Shown here piece by piece: positions 28,500-37,258 of a DNA stretch of 64,000 nt. Position 1 is the stretch's first letter. Each line of letters begins with the position of its first letter. This DNA comes from Desulforhopalus vacuolatus. Lineage in GTDB: Bacteria > Desulfobacterota > Desulfobulbia > Desulfobulbales > Desulfocapsaceae. The stretch spans positions 1 through 64,000 of the forward strand of contig NZ_JAFFPZ010000009.1 in assembly GCF_016918505.1 (NCBI RefSeq), given 5' to 3'. The notes below the pieces were generated by a model that was not told where the DNA came from, searched no databases, and was given only the letters and a program-made list of their open reading frames with translations. A program made the translations under genes and the position numbers.

Positions 28500-28680
28500 C
28501 CTTAATGTACCTGAAGCGGGGGGAAAAAGGGAGAAAGAAAAAGGGAGACGGGAGACAGGAGACGGGAGACAGGAAAAAGCAAAAAATCTCCGTAGAGACG
28601 ACCAATGTTGGCGTTTCCTGTACAACGGGCGTTTCTACAATGAGATCAATTTTATACCATTCCTGTTAGGTTATACCCCG
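28500..28680 (-). repeat. Family B-related repeat with a purine-rich tract
   Basis: A nearly pure purine run at 28526-28577 (units like GGGAGACAGGA) is followed by AATCTCCGTAGAGACGAC and, at about 28654, TATACCATTCCTGTTAGG, the reverse of the family B end. No coding sequence. Together with the copies on both sides it fills the 976-bp gap between acnB and the PHP gene. Confidence 0.55.
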
Positions 28681-28734
28681 TTTTGTATTCTGTTTATCCA
28701 TTCGTGGTTGCTTTTGTAGTGTGTAACCACGAAT

Positions 28735-29024
28735 GGACACGAATTTTCACTAATGGCAATTACATTTTGTATTGACCAGAGAGCGCGACTGCGTGGACAT
28801 CTTTTTTTGTGATTGCGAATGAATAAACAGGATGTAAAAAGAGCATAACTTCATAGAAATGGTCTAATCATGCGAAAAAGGGCATTTTTTATAAAAGCGT
28901 AACTTCTTAAAGTTTTTTGCCTTTATTCGCATAATTAGAGCTTTTATTCGTTGGTAAAAAGTTTTTCGCTGTTCCGCCTTTTGCTTTTCCCTGTCTCCCG
29001 TCTCCTTTCTCCCTTCTCCCGCTT
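28735..29024 (+). repeat. Family B repeat ending at the PHP gene stop
   Basis: Begins GAATGGACACGAATTTTCAC, then TACATTTTGTATTGACCAGA, AATGGTCTAATCATGCG, GGCATTTTTTATAAAAGCG and the polypyrimidine block CCCTGTCTCCCGTCTCC. Nearly the same 270 bp recur at 60984-61262, again directly before the stop codon of a minus-strand gene. Confidence 0.75.
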
Positions 29025-29873
29025 TTACGTTCCTCCTCCTGTCTCCCTTTTTCCATGCCAGTCTGGAGAAAATCCCATCTTTCTGAGGGTTTCTTGTGCT
29101 TCTACGATGAAATTTCCCACCGAATTGACGCCATGGCTGTCGTCGCCGGGAAGAACGGTAATTCCCATATCTCGTGCACGCTGAAGAATTGGTTGGGAGA
29201 TATAGGGTTCTTCTGCACCTTTCAACAGGGCCCGCTGGTTGAAGTCGAGGGTGAGACCCAGCCGGGCAATACATTGGAGATTACGTTCAATGCGCTGCCA
29301 GACAACCGGCTCTTTAAGGCGCGCCGGGTAGTGTGTATCAAAGAGGCGAATGAGGTCAAAATGGCCAACGACAGCAGGCTTGAGTGTCTCCAGCATCTCG
29401 AATTGCTCATCGAAGTAATGGAGATAAAGCCCGGTGATTCCACCCGCCTTTTCTGCGGCCAGAGCGTAGTGCTGCGGGGAGTAGTCAAAATTGATATCCC
29501 CGACGTGGTGGACGGAGCCGACAATATAATCGGGAGAGAAGGCAGCGAGCAGTTTCGGTACAAACTCTCTGTAGCCGCTGCAGGTCTCAGTTTCCATCGC
29601 GGTAAAAAGGGTAATCTCTTCGGCGAAGAATTGCTGCAGTCGTCTGCACTCCTTTATGTAGCGGGAAAAGCGCTGCCACTGCTTCTCTGCAGTCAGTCCC
29701 GCTTCACGGTCATCATCGTAGCTGAGGGCATCGCTGATCGCCGGCTGGTGCTCAGTGATACCGACGTGGGTAAAACCTTTGGCAATATAGGCACGCACGA
29801 CCTCCTCAAGGGTGTTTGAGGCGTGGTTGCAGAATTCGCCGCTGTGGCCGCCGTGAACGGATATGAGATTCAT
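29025..29873 (-). CDS. PHP-family phosphoesterase (histidinol-phosphatase-like)
   Basis: 282 residues, PHP fold. Metal ligands appear as HGGHSGEF near the start, GITEHQP (about 38-44), an ETE segment (METETCSGY) and GSVHHVGD; later GHFDLIRLFD and PGDDSHGVN. This is the pattern of HisK-type histidinol phosphatases, which complete histidine synthesis; related PHP enzymes have other substrates, so the substrate is not certain. The start overlaps the end of the MFS gene by 4 bases. The C-terminus ends in Gly-rich residues encoded at the edge of a family B repeat, so the tail may have been changed by the repeat. Confidence 0.8.
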   Translation of the reverse strand: MNLISVHGGHSGEFCNHASNTLEEVVRAYIAKGFTHVGITEHQPAISDALSYDDDREAGLTAEKQWQRFSRYIKECRRLQQFFAEEITLFTAMETETCSGYREFVPKLLAAFSPDYIVGSVHHVGDINFDYSPQHYALAAEKAGGITGLYLHYFDEQFEMLETLKPAVVGHFDLIRLFDTHYPARLKEPVVWQRIERNLQCIARLGLTLDFNQRALLKGAEEPYISQPILQRARDMGITVLPGDDSHGVNSVGNFIVEAQETLRKMGFSPDWHGKRETGGGT

Positions 29874-31291
29874 TTTTTCGCCTCAGAATGGGGAATGGGA
29901 ATGTTAAGATGATCGGTGCTGTCCCGCAACATGCGGTTACTGATAAAGAGCAGCACAATCAGCGCAAGAAGAGTGAACCAGGGGAGCCAGGTGATACCTT
30001 CCACGAAGGCTGCATCCGCGATCTGCTCAGTTGCCCACAGGGGATGTTCATCGGTGAGGTTACTGCGCAGCCGGGTGAGCAGGATTGCAAAGAAGAAACT
30101 GATTGAACCATAGGCAATATTAAAGGCCATCCCTTTGAAACTCAAGACCGTTGCCCGTCTTCTGGAATCAGTGATGATGTTAAGATAGTTGCTGACCATG
30201 AAACTGACGAAGGTCAGGGTGATGGTGGTGGTGGCGACAAAGAAAAGTCCCCCCATGAGGGAAAATTGTGTAAGGCCGAAGAGACTGAGCAGGGTGAGTA
30301 TCGCCAGGATAATCATGTTGGTGCGCGGGCTGCGCTTTTCGCAGAGGACCTCGGCTATCTTTGGTGTTACCATCGCGAGCAGAGAGAGGGTTGCTCCGAT
30401 GGCACCAAAGCTGGCGTCGGGCAGGTCGATGCAGCGGTAGTATTGACTCGTAAAAGTGACAACGAGCCGCAGGACATGATCGAAACACATGCCGAAGAGA
30501 ATGATGGCGAGGGCGAAGGGGGTTCGCAGTATCCATTGTCCGGCATCAAGGGTTTTGAAGAAAGCACTGACGATTGTTGTCTTCTTCCCTGACGTATCGT
30601 CAGGATTCTCAATGGTAACCTCCTTCATCTTTATGGCGGTGAAAAAGGAGAGTACCGCAAAGATCAGAGTGCCATAGATGGGGAAGCGCATGGTGGTCTG
30701 CTGGGTGAGGGTGACGTTAATACCGAGGAAGGCGAGTACGCTGTTGACGGATGACGGCGCATAGATCAGCGACCCGAGAGTGAGTGAAAAGATTGCCGTG
30801 AGAGCCTTGACACGATACGTGGTGGTGAGAACTTTCGCCCACTGGTGCTGCATCCCCTCCTGGACGAGACTGTCATAGGCGATGGCTTCGTCGGCACCGC
30901 TTGCCATTGATTCTGCAAGTCCGCTGAGAATGCGGTTGATGAGAAAGGCCTGGAAGATAATATTGCTGTTGCCGATGGGAACAACGGCGAGGATGGTCAT
31001 TTCGAGAATCATCAGAACAGCGGTGGTGATCAGCAGGTATTTACGGCCGAGGACATCGGCCAGTGCGCCCGAGGGGACCTCGGCGCAAACGATGGTGATT
31101 GCCCAGATGGTGTTGAGCAGGGAAAACTGTTCAATAGTCAGGCCATAATCGAGGAAAAGAATTGTAAAAACAGGGTAGTAGAAGCGCGCGGTGAAACAAC
31201 AGCGGAAGAGAATGAAAAGCCGGATATTGGGTATGCTGTACGGAGAGTTCAGTATCGACGGGGTATATTTCGGCAGCTTTCTGTGTTGCAT
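29870..31291 (-). CDS. Major facilitator superfamily transporter
   Basis: 473 residues, about 12 predicted hydrophobic helices. The loop 2-3 motif is GALADVLGRKYLL (MFS motif A), preceded by WAITIVCAEVPSG. The central loop between helices 6 and 7 is charged (KMKEVTIENPDDTSGKKTT). The substrate is unknown. Translationally coupled to the PHP gene (4-base overlap). The permease gene upstream ends 18 bases before it, so it is probably in the same transcript as the ABC components. Confidence 0.85.
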   Translation of the reverse strand: MQHRKLPKYTPSILNSPYSIPNIRLFILFRCCFTARFYYPVFTILFLDYGLTIEQFSLLNTIWAITIVCAEVPSGALADVLGRKYLLITTAVLMILEMTILAVVPIGNSNIIFQAFLINRILSGLAESMASGADEAIAYDSLVQEGMQHQWAKVLTTTYRVKALTAIFSLTLGSLIYAPSSVNSVLAFLGINVTLTQQTTMRFPIYGTLIFAVLSFFTAIKMKEVTIENPDDTSGKKTTIVSAFFKTLDAGQWILRTPFALAIILFGMCFDHVLRLVVTFTSQYYRCIDLPDASFGAIGATLSLLAMVTPKIAEVLCEKRSPRTNMIILAILTLLSLFGLTQFSLMGGLFFVATTTITLTFVSFMVSNYLNIITDSRRRATVLSFKGMAFNIAYGSISFFFAILLTRLRSNLTDEHPLWATEQIADAAFVEGITWLPWFTLLALIVLLFISNRMLRDSTDHLNIPIPHSEAKK

Positions 31292-31309
31292 TATGATGTT
31301 TCTTCCGCT

Positions 31310-32197
31310 TCAGCGGGCCTTCCCGGTGTTGCCGGCGTAGTGTTTTTCCAGACGCCGGACCCCAAGGGAGAGTAACAGGCAGACTGCAAGATACATCAGA
31401 GCGACCACCGTCCAGACCTCAATGGTGGCATTGGTTGAGGCGATGATCTGAGTTCCATCATAGGTCAGCTCCTGGATGGAAATAAAGGAGACGATGGAAG
31501 ACCACTTGACCGTATTAATAAATTCATTGGCAAGCTGCGGCAGCATAATTTTCATCGCCTGTGGCATGATTATGCGTCGAAACTGCTGATGGCGGCTCAG
31601 GCCAAGAGAGGCTCCTGCCTCCCACTGGCCTGGCTCGATACTCTGGATGCCCCCGCGGACAATTTCGGCGATGTAGGCACCCTCAAAGAGGGCGAGGGCA
31701 AGGACACCGGAGAGAAATTGGGTGATCAGACTGGGGCGGGCGAAAAGGGTAATGATAATCCGCTGGATTTCCTCACTGGTGGCAAGCACACGTTCTTCCA
31801 GGCCGAGCAGTGAAAGCAGCTGACCGCTGATAAAATAATAGAAGATGAAGAGAAGTACAAGGGCTGGCATGTTGCGAATTGTCTCCACATAACTGCGTCC
31901 GAGAAGGCGGCAGAAAAGGCGTGGAGAGACTCGCAGTCGGCCGATGAAAAAACCGATAAAAAGTGCAAAAATCATGCTGTAAAGAGAAACACGAAGGGTG
32001 ATAAAAAGCCCTTCGAGCAACAGGCCGGGGCGGAGACCTCCGGTGACGGGGCTGGTCTGGAACATGTAGGGAAGGATGACGTGCCAGTTCCAGTGGTAGT
32101 TAAGGGACCAGGTCATGCGCAGAGCGATGACCAGCAGGAGGGCTGTGGTCGCGACAAGAAGAATTATATCAAGGAGCTTCAGCTTTTTGAGAAACAT
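31310..32197 (-). CDS. Polar amino-acid ABC transporter permease (HisM/GlnP-like)
   Basis: 295 residues from the ATG at 32197; a longer frame to 32308 would translate a hairpin and is not favoured. Membrane protein with about 6 helices and the permease coupling motif EAGASLGLSRHQQFRRIIMPQA (EAA loop). Family members import glutamate, glutamine, aspartate or basic amino acids together with a second permease, a binding protein and an ATPase. The binding protein and a second permease are upstream; no ATPase is in the window. Separated from the binding protein gene by a family B repeat and a hairpin. Confidence 0.88.
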   Translation of the reverse strand: MFLKKLKLLDIILLVATTALLLVIALRMTWSLNYHWNWHVILPYMFQTSPVTGGLRPGLLLEGLFITLRVSLYSMIFALFIGFFIGRLRVSPRLFCRLLGRSYVETIRNMPALVLLFIFYYFISGQLLSLLGLEERVLATSEEIQRIIITLFARPSLITQFLSGVLALALFEGAYIAEIVRGGIQSIEPGQWEAGASLGLSRHQQFRRIIMPQAMKIMLPQLANEFINTVKWSSIVSFISIQELTYDGTQIIASTNATIEVWTVVALMYLAVCLLLSLGVRRLEKHYAGNTGKAR

Positions 32198-32268
32198 TGT
32201 GTCATCGCTCGGAAGTGAGGTTAAAGGCTCAGATGTTGCGTCAGAGTGCGGAGCCCCGGAGGAGAAAG

Positions 32269-32302
32269 GCCCGGGATTTCGGAGTGGCGTGAAATCCCGG
32301 GC
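32269..32302. terminator. Hairpin in the leader of the permease gene
   Basis: A 12-bp perfect stem, GCCCGGGATTTC with GAAATCCCGGGC, 10-base loop. Only short T runs follow on either strand, so it may act as an attenuator or mRNA-stability hairpin between the binding-protein and permease genes and not as a full terminator. Confidence 0.45.
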
Positions 32303-32315
32303 TTTCATCCCCTCT

Positions 32316-32597
32316 TATACCATTTACATTTTGTATTGACCAGAGAACGCAACTGCGTGGAAATTTTTTTGGGCTATTACAAATGGATAAACAGGATGTA
32401 AAACGAGCATAACTTAATTGCCTTTATTCGCATGATTAGAGCTTTTATTCGTTGGCAAAAAGTTTTTCGCTGTTCCGTCTTTTGCTTTTCCCTGTCTCCC
32501 GTCTCCTTTCTCCTGTCTCCCATCCCCCTGCCTTTGAATTCGCCAATAGAAAGTGAAAATGGCATTTAGTGTGGTCACAACTTAATAGAAATGGTAT
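32316..32597 (+). repeat. Family B repeat, most complete copy
   Basis: Runs from ATACCATTTACATTTTG to AACTTAATAGAAATGGTATT, so the ends form short terminal inverted repeats (ATACCATTT). Interior: GACCAGAGAACGCAACTGCG, AACAGGATGTAAAACGAGC, the TTTTTCGCTGTTCCGTC block and a polypyrimidine stretch. The right end contains the TAA stop codon of the ABC binding-protein gene. Confidence 0.8.
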
Positions 32598-33406
32598 TAC
32601 CTGAGTTCGTCAGTGACCCAGTCGCGGGTTTCGAACCAGTAGTGATGACGCTCTTTAAGCCACTGCCCATTGGTTGTGATCCAGCTGTTGAGGAAGGCGA
32701 GTGAGATGCTGTCACCTTTTCGCAGGGCCATGCCGATGGGCTCCTGCGTAAAAGTTCCTTCAACAGGGGTGAAAAGGATGTCGCTGTAGTCGATGGCCTC
32801 AAAGGCCGGTTTTGGTGCCTGACTGACCACGGCGGCGACCTTGCCGTTACGCAGTTCCTGATAGGCGGCCGGTTCGGTATCGAAGTAGCGCAGGGTGGCT
32901 TTGGGGAAGGTCTTTTTCGCGGCATCGGCGGCGGTGGTGCCGAGTTTGACGGCGATTTCCACGCCGGGAGTATTGAAGGCTTCAAGAGTGTTCATTCCCT
33001 CTGCCTTTTCTTTATTGGCGACGATGGCCTGTCCACCGTTATCGTAGGGGATGGTGAAATCGACTTTGCGCCGACGTTTCTCAGTGATGCCCATTCCTCC
33101 GATGACGACATCAAAACGTCTGGTCAGCAGGGCGGGGATAATGCCGTCCCAGGCGGTGGGCATAAATTCTACCTTCACTCCCATATCGCTGCCGAGTTTA
33201 CGTGCCACATCAATTTCAAACCCCACCAGTTCTCCCGTGGAATCTTTCATTGCCCATGGCTTGAAGATATCCATGCCTACCCGCAGTACTCCCCGTTTCT
33301 GAATGGTGTCGATCAGTTTCCCTTCTTCCTCTGCGGCAAAACAGGTTCCGGCGATCAGGGTGAGTGTCACAAGCAGTAACGCAGTAACAACTTTTTGAAG
33401 TTTCAT
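32597..33406 (-). CDS. ABC transporter periplasmic amino-acid-binding protein
   Basis: 269 residues. A classical signal peptide (1-24, ending TCFA) is followed by a family 3 solute-binding fold: GVLRVGMDIFKPWAMKDSTG, GFEIDVARKLG, VEFMPTAWDGIIPALLTRRFDVVIGGM, and RKVDFTIPYDNGGQ. No lipobox. Ligand likely a polar amino acid (family knowledge); specificity cannot be read here. It sits between two permease genes on the same strand. Its stop codon TAA is formed at the terminus of a family B repeat. Confidence 0.93.
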   Translation of the reverse strand: MKLQKVVTALLLVTLTLIAGTCFAAEEEGKLIDTIQKRGVLRVGMDIFKPWAMKDSTGELVGFEIDVARKLGSDMGVKVEFMPTAWDGIIPALLTRRFDVVIGGMGITEKRRRKVDFTIPYDNGGQAIVANKEKAEGMNTLEAFNTPGVEIAVKLGTTAADAAKKTFPKATLRYFDTEPAAYQELRNGKVAAVVSQAPKPAFEAIDYSDILFTPVEGTFTQEPIGMALRKGDSISLAFLNSWITTNGQWLKERHHYWFETRDWVTDELR

Positions 33407-33459
33407 AGCATTTTCCTCTTGTAAAATGAATGGTGACCATCGGTCATTTTACTGACCAT

Positions 33460-34287
33460 TTACGGGAGTCGTACTCGGGACTCTATCACGCTGACAGTGA
33501 GGGAGAGAACAGCGGTGACTGCAATATATATGGCGCCGACCACCAGCCATATCTCGAAGGTGAGATAGGTGTCGGCAATAATCATCTTTCCCTGCTGAGT
33601 GAGGTCAAAGATCGCGATGGCTCCCACCAGCGCCGAATCTTTAACGAGGGAGATCGACTGGCTGGCGAGGGGGGGGAGGATATTGCGCAGCGCCAGCGGG
33701 ATAATTACTTTTTGCCAGGTGATCCACGGGGAGAGACCAAGGCTTTTTGCGGCCTCAAACTGACCGCGGCCCACCGATTCAATTCCACTGCGGAAGATCT
33801 CTGCAGCATAGGCCCCGTCAAAACAGCTCAGGGAAAGGACCGCAGCCCAAAAACGGTTGATTCCCAGCACCGGGCCGAGGACAAAATAAATGAAGAAAAT
33901 CTGGATAAGCAGCGGTGTGTTACGGCTTACTTCCAGGTAGAGTGTGGCAAGAAAGCGGGCTGCCGGAGCGTCACTTCTGCGCAGCAGTGCAGTGACAAGT
34001 CCAACGAAAAAGGCCCCCACCAGGCTGACTGCAGCAATTTGCAGGGTGATACCCAGTCCCTGCAGCAACAGCCCGGCCTGCCAGTGGCCGTCGGCATGGC
34101 TGATAATATATTGGGGCACGGTTTCCCAGTCCCAGGGATACTGGGCCTCTCCACTGTCCATCAAAAGATGGAAAACCAGGCCGGAGAGGAGAAGTACGAC
34201 GATGAACAGCAGAATGTCAAAACGTGCACTGCGGAAAAAAGGGATCCGTTTTTCAGGGGGCAGAAGAGGGCAGGTTGGCGGTATCAT
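33460..34287 (-). CDS. Polar amino-acid ABC transporter permease (second)
   Basis: 275 residues with a first hydrophobic helix at about 25-47 and about five more. The coupling loop is FEAAKSLGLSPWITWQKVIIPLA. ALRNILPPLASQSISLVKDSALVGAI is typical of HisQ/GltJ permeases. Starts 6 bases after the acyl-ligase stop and ends 53 bases before the binding-protein start, so it is inside the same transcription unit. Confidence 0.9.
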   Translation of the reverse strand: MIPPTCPLLPPEKRIPFFRSARFDILLFIVVLLLSGLVFHLLMDSGEAQYPWDWETVPQYIISHADGHWQAGLLLQGLGITLQIAAVSLVGAFFVGLVTALLRRSDAPAARFLATLYLEVSRNTPLLIQIFFIYFVLGPVLGINRFWAAVLSLSCFDGAYAAEIFRSGIESVGRGQFEAAKSLGLSPWITWQKVIIPLALRNILPPLASQSISLVKDSALVGAIAIFDLTQQGKMIIADTYLTFEIWLVVGAIYIAVTAVLSLTVSVIESRVRLP

Positions 34288-34293
34288 GGCTTC

Positions 34294-35805
34294 TCAGTGC
34301 AGTTCTTCCTGCGTCATCTCGGTTATCTTGCGAAAGTCGATCTTGCCGCTTCCCATTTTGGGCAGACTTTCCCAGACGAGGAAAATTTTGGGCAGGGCAA
34401 TCTTTGGCAACTCTTTTGACATCGCTTTGAGGGTTATCTTCTCATCAATCTTTGTGGTAACTACGGCGACAATTTTTGCACCCTTGCGCGGGTCTGGCGT
34501 TTCCACTACACAACAGTCCGCATCCTCGGGGAGGAGGCTCTCCAGCACGCTCTCAATCTTGACAAGGCTGATCATCTCTCCGCCGATCTTGACGAAACGC
34601 TTGAGCCGTCCGATATGCCACAGGTAGCCGTCGGCGTCGATATTACCCATGTCACCGGTGTCGTACCAGCCGTTACGGATATGGAGAGAGGTCTGCTCAA
34701 AGTTATTAAAGTAACCTTTCATCACCGAATTCCCGCGTACGAGGATACGGCCGTCCTCCCCTGCCTGACACTCAACACCAGTTTCATAGTGCTCGATTCG
34801 TATCTCAATGCCGGGAATCGGTTTCCCTACCGAACCGGGGCGGTTGTATTCAAGGGTGTTCGTGGAGATGACCGGAGAACACTCGGTTGCCCCGTAGCCT
34901 TCAAGGAGGATGACGTTGTGTTTTTCTTTCCAGCCGTTGCGCAGAGAATCCGGGCACTTGTCAGCACCAACAATGGCGATGTGCAGGGACTTGAAATCGT
35001 TTTCTTTCGATTTGCGCAGGTAGCCCCAGAAAAAAGAGGGAGTGCCGATGAGAAAGGTGGCATTGTGGTCACGCATCACTGTGCAGACCTTTGCGAAATC
35101 CAGCGGGTCAGCTACCGTGAGCATCTTCATGCCGTAGATCAACGGCAGCCAGAAGGTAACAGTGAGACCATAGACGTGGAAATAGGGAAGACTGCACATG
35201 AAAACATCGTCGGGCGAAAAGGTGAAGATGGAGATCATGCTGGCGATGTTGGACTCAATGTTTCTGTGAGAGAGTTGTACCGCCTTGGGATCTTTTTCGC
35301 TGCCGCTGGTGAAAAGGATAACGGCGGTGTCATTCGGGTCGCCACCGTAGACCATTTTTTTGATGAGCGATGCCGGCAGGGCGGCGATGAGGGCGGCAGT
35401 AATCTTCTCCCACTTGCTGAGGGAGGCAAAAATGTCTTCAATATAGACCATCCCCTCAACCTCAGGACACTTGATTTTTGCCAGCAGGGCGCGGGAGGCG
35501 ATGATGGTTTTGAAAGCGCAGGTGCGCTGGGCATAGCGGGCGTTATGCTCAGCGCCTGTCGAGTAGTTGATCATCACCGGGGTTCGGCCACTCATGAGGA
35601 TGGCAATCTTGGTTAGAATGCAACCTGCAGTGACGGGAATCATGATTCCGATACAGCCGTGACTCATGCGACGGAATCGACGGGTGAGAATGAGAGCGGC
35701 GATGAGCATTTCACTCCGGGTGAGAACACGCTCTGTGGTGAAGTCGTGAAGGGCCGGAGTCGAACCTGACTGTTTTGCCCTGTCGATAAACTGTTTGTGC
35801 AGCAT
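34294..35805 (-). CDS. AMP-forming acyl-CoA / acyl-ACP ligase (Aas-like)
   Basis: 503 residues of the adenylate-forming superfamily. P-loop-like motif ILFTSGSEKDPKAVQLSHRN (the usual TSGTTG is changed to TSGSEK), A5 motif GYGATECSP, A7 YDTGDMG, A8 GRLKRFVKIGGEMISL and catalytic-Lys A10 GSGKIDF. The overall look is closest to the synthetase half of Aas, which reacylates lysophospholipids. It is a stand-alone ligase with no acyltransferase half. It begins 75 bases after rmuC and is followed at once by amino-acid permease genes; the link in function is unclear. Confidence 0.85.
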   Translation of the reverse strand: MLHKQFIDRAKQSGSTPALHDFTTERVLTRSEMLIAALILTRRFRRMSHGCIGIMIPVTAGCILTKIAILMSGRTPVMINYSTGAEHNARYAQRTCAFKTIIASRALLAKIKCPEVEGMVYIEDIFASLSKWEKITAALIAALPASLIKKMVYGGDPNDTAVILFTSGSEKDPKAVQLSHRNIESNIASMISIFTFSPDDVFMCSLPYFHVYGLTVTFWLPLIYGMKMLTVADPLDFAKVCTVMRDHNATFLIGTPSFFWGYLRKSKENDFKSLHIAIVGADKCPDSLRNGWKEKHNVILLEGYGATECSPVISTNTLEYNRPGSVGKPIPGIEIRIEHYETGVECQAGEDGRILVRGNSVMKGYFNNFEQTSLHIRNGWYDTGDMGNIDADGYLWHIGRLKRFVKIGGEMISLVKIESVLESLLPEDADCCVVETPDPRKGAKIVAVVTTKIDEKITLKAMSKELPKIALPKIFLVWESLPKMGSGKIDFRKITEMTQEELH

Positions 35806-35880
35806 TCTTTCTACTCCTCGCCGGGGTGAATTTTGAACCTCTGTAAAACAGTCAATATTACTGTAATTTGCCTTGCGGCG

Positions 35881-37194
35881 CTACATTTCTGCCCGTTCGA
35901 TGATACTCTGTGGCAGTTCTTTTGAGGGTTGCACGCCGAGTCCACGCAACTGTTCTGCCTGGGATATGAGATTGCCCCGTCCACGGGCGAGTTTGTTGAG
36001 GGCACTGTCGCAGCAGTTGCGGGCACTGTCGAGCTGACGGGTGAGCTTTTCCATATCCTCAATGAAGCCGCAGAACTTGTCGTAGAGCAGTGAAGCCCGG
36101 CCGGCGATTTCCCGGGCATTTTTTTCCTGCTGCTCAAATTTCCACAGGTTCTGTACCGTGCGCAGGGTGGTGAGCAGGGTACAGGGGCTGATCATGATCA
36201 CATTCAGGCGAAGAGCACTCTCCATCAGGGTCGGTTCATGGCTGCAGGCGGCGGCGAAAGCAGCCTCCACGGGGATGAACATCAGGACAAAGTCAAGAGA
36301 GTGCAGAGTTGTGGCTCCAGGATAATTCTTTTTACCGAGTCCTTCGGCGTGGCGGCGCAGGGAGATAATGAGTTCTCCAAGGGCGGCGTTGCGCTCTTTT
36401 TCTTCTGTTGCCGCGACGCAGCGACTCCAGGCCAGCAGGCTGGTCTTGGCATCAATGATGATATCCCGCCCCTCGGGCAGATGGATTATGACATCGGGGC
36501 GGATCAGGGAGCCGTCGGCGGCGCGGAAGCCGCCCTGGGTGGTAAATTCAATCTCGCGGCGCAGTCCGGCCACTTCCAGCAGTCGCTCCAGCACCATCTC
36601 TCCCCAGTTGCCGATGATCTTATTATCGCTGCGCAAGGCCCGGCTGAGAGTTGCGGCCTCTTTGCCGAGGTGAAGGTTGAGCTCTTTGAGCTGTCCGATC
36701 TCCTCTTTGAGGGCAAAACGTTCCCTGCTGTCAGCGTTGTAGATATTACCAATCTGCTGGTGCAGTTCGCCGAGTTTCTCGTTGAAGGGAGCGAGGATGC
36801 TCTGCATCCGTTCACGGTTCAGTTCGCTGAAACTCTCTGCTTTTTCGCTGAATATCTTTCCAGCGAGGTTTTCAAACTGAAGTTTAAGTTCGTCACGTGC
36901 CTCTTGAAGAAGATTGAGCTTTTCCATGAAGAGACGCTCGTCACTCTCCAGTTTTACACTCAGACGGGTGTTGCGGATCTCGTGCTCGTGCAGTTCTCCG
37001 CCGAGTCGGGCAATCTGTGTGTCAGCGTCTCTTCTCCGTTCTTGTTCGCGGTGCAGGCGCAGGCCAAACAGCAGGGTGAGGCAGGCAAAAAGCGAGGCAC
37101 AAAAGAGACTGACTACGGCAAGAGCAGGCAGAGGAAAGGAGGGGGGAAGAATTTCATTGAGAGGGGAGGCCAGGAGTAAAAGGGTTCGGGTCAT
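35881..37194 (-). CDS. rmuC: DNA recombination protein RmuC family
   Basis: 437 residues from the ATG at 37194; a GTG at 37236 adds 14 residues. A transmembrane helix near the N-terminus (about 20-45) is followed by a long coiled coil (about 45-165) and an RmuC domain with DNKIIGNWGEMVLERLLE, DVIIHLPEGRDIIIDAKTSL (restriction-nuclease-like Asp/Lys) and DFVLMFIPVEAAF. RmuC restrains inversions at short inverted repeats in E. coli, which is a suggestive fit for a genome with many inverted repeats, though that is speculation. Likely co-transcribed with the HIT gene upstream. Confidence 0.92.
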   Translation of the reverse strand: MTRTLLLLASPLNEILPPSFPLPALAVVSLFCASLFACLTLLFGLRLHREQERRRDADTQIARLGGELHEHEIRNTRLSVKLESDERLFMEKLNLLQEARDELKLQFENLAGKIFSEKAESFSELNRERMQSILAPFNEKLGELHQQIGNIYNADSRERFALKEEIGQLKELNLHLGKEAATLSRALRSDNKIIGNWGEMVLERLLEVAGLRREIEFTTQGGFRAADGSLIRPDVIIHLPEGRDIIIDAKTSLLAWSRCVAATEEKERNAALGELIISLRRHAEGLGKKNYPGATTLHSLDFVLMFIPVEAAFAAACSHEPTLMESALRLNVIMISPCTLLTTLRTVQNLWKFEQQEKNAREIAGRASLLYDKFCGFIEDMEKLTRQLDSARNCCDSALNKLARGRGNLISQAEQLRGLGVQPSKELPQSIIERAEM

Positions 37195-37258
37195 GGTGAG
37201 CGGGGCCCCATAAGAGAAAAACCTTCCGCAGAGCACAGAAGGTTTCTCGAGTCAAAGA

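Noticed and set aside
32198-32308. Longer N-terminus for the first ABC permease
   Set aside because: It would translate a 12-bp-stem hairpin and has a ribosome site touching the ATG; the ATG at 32197 fits family length.
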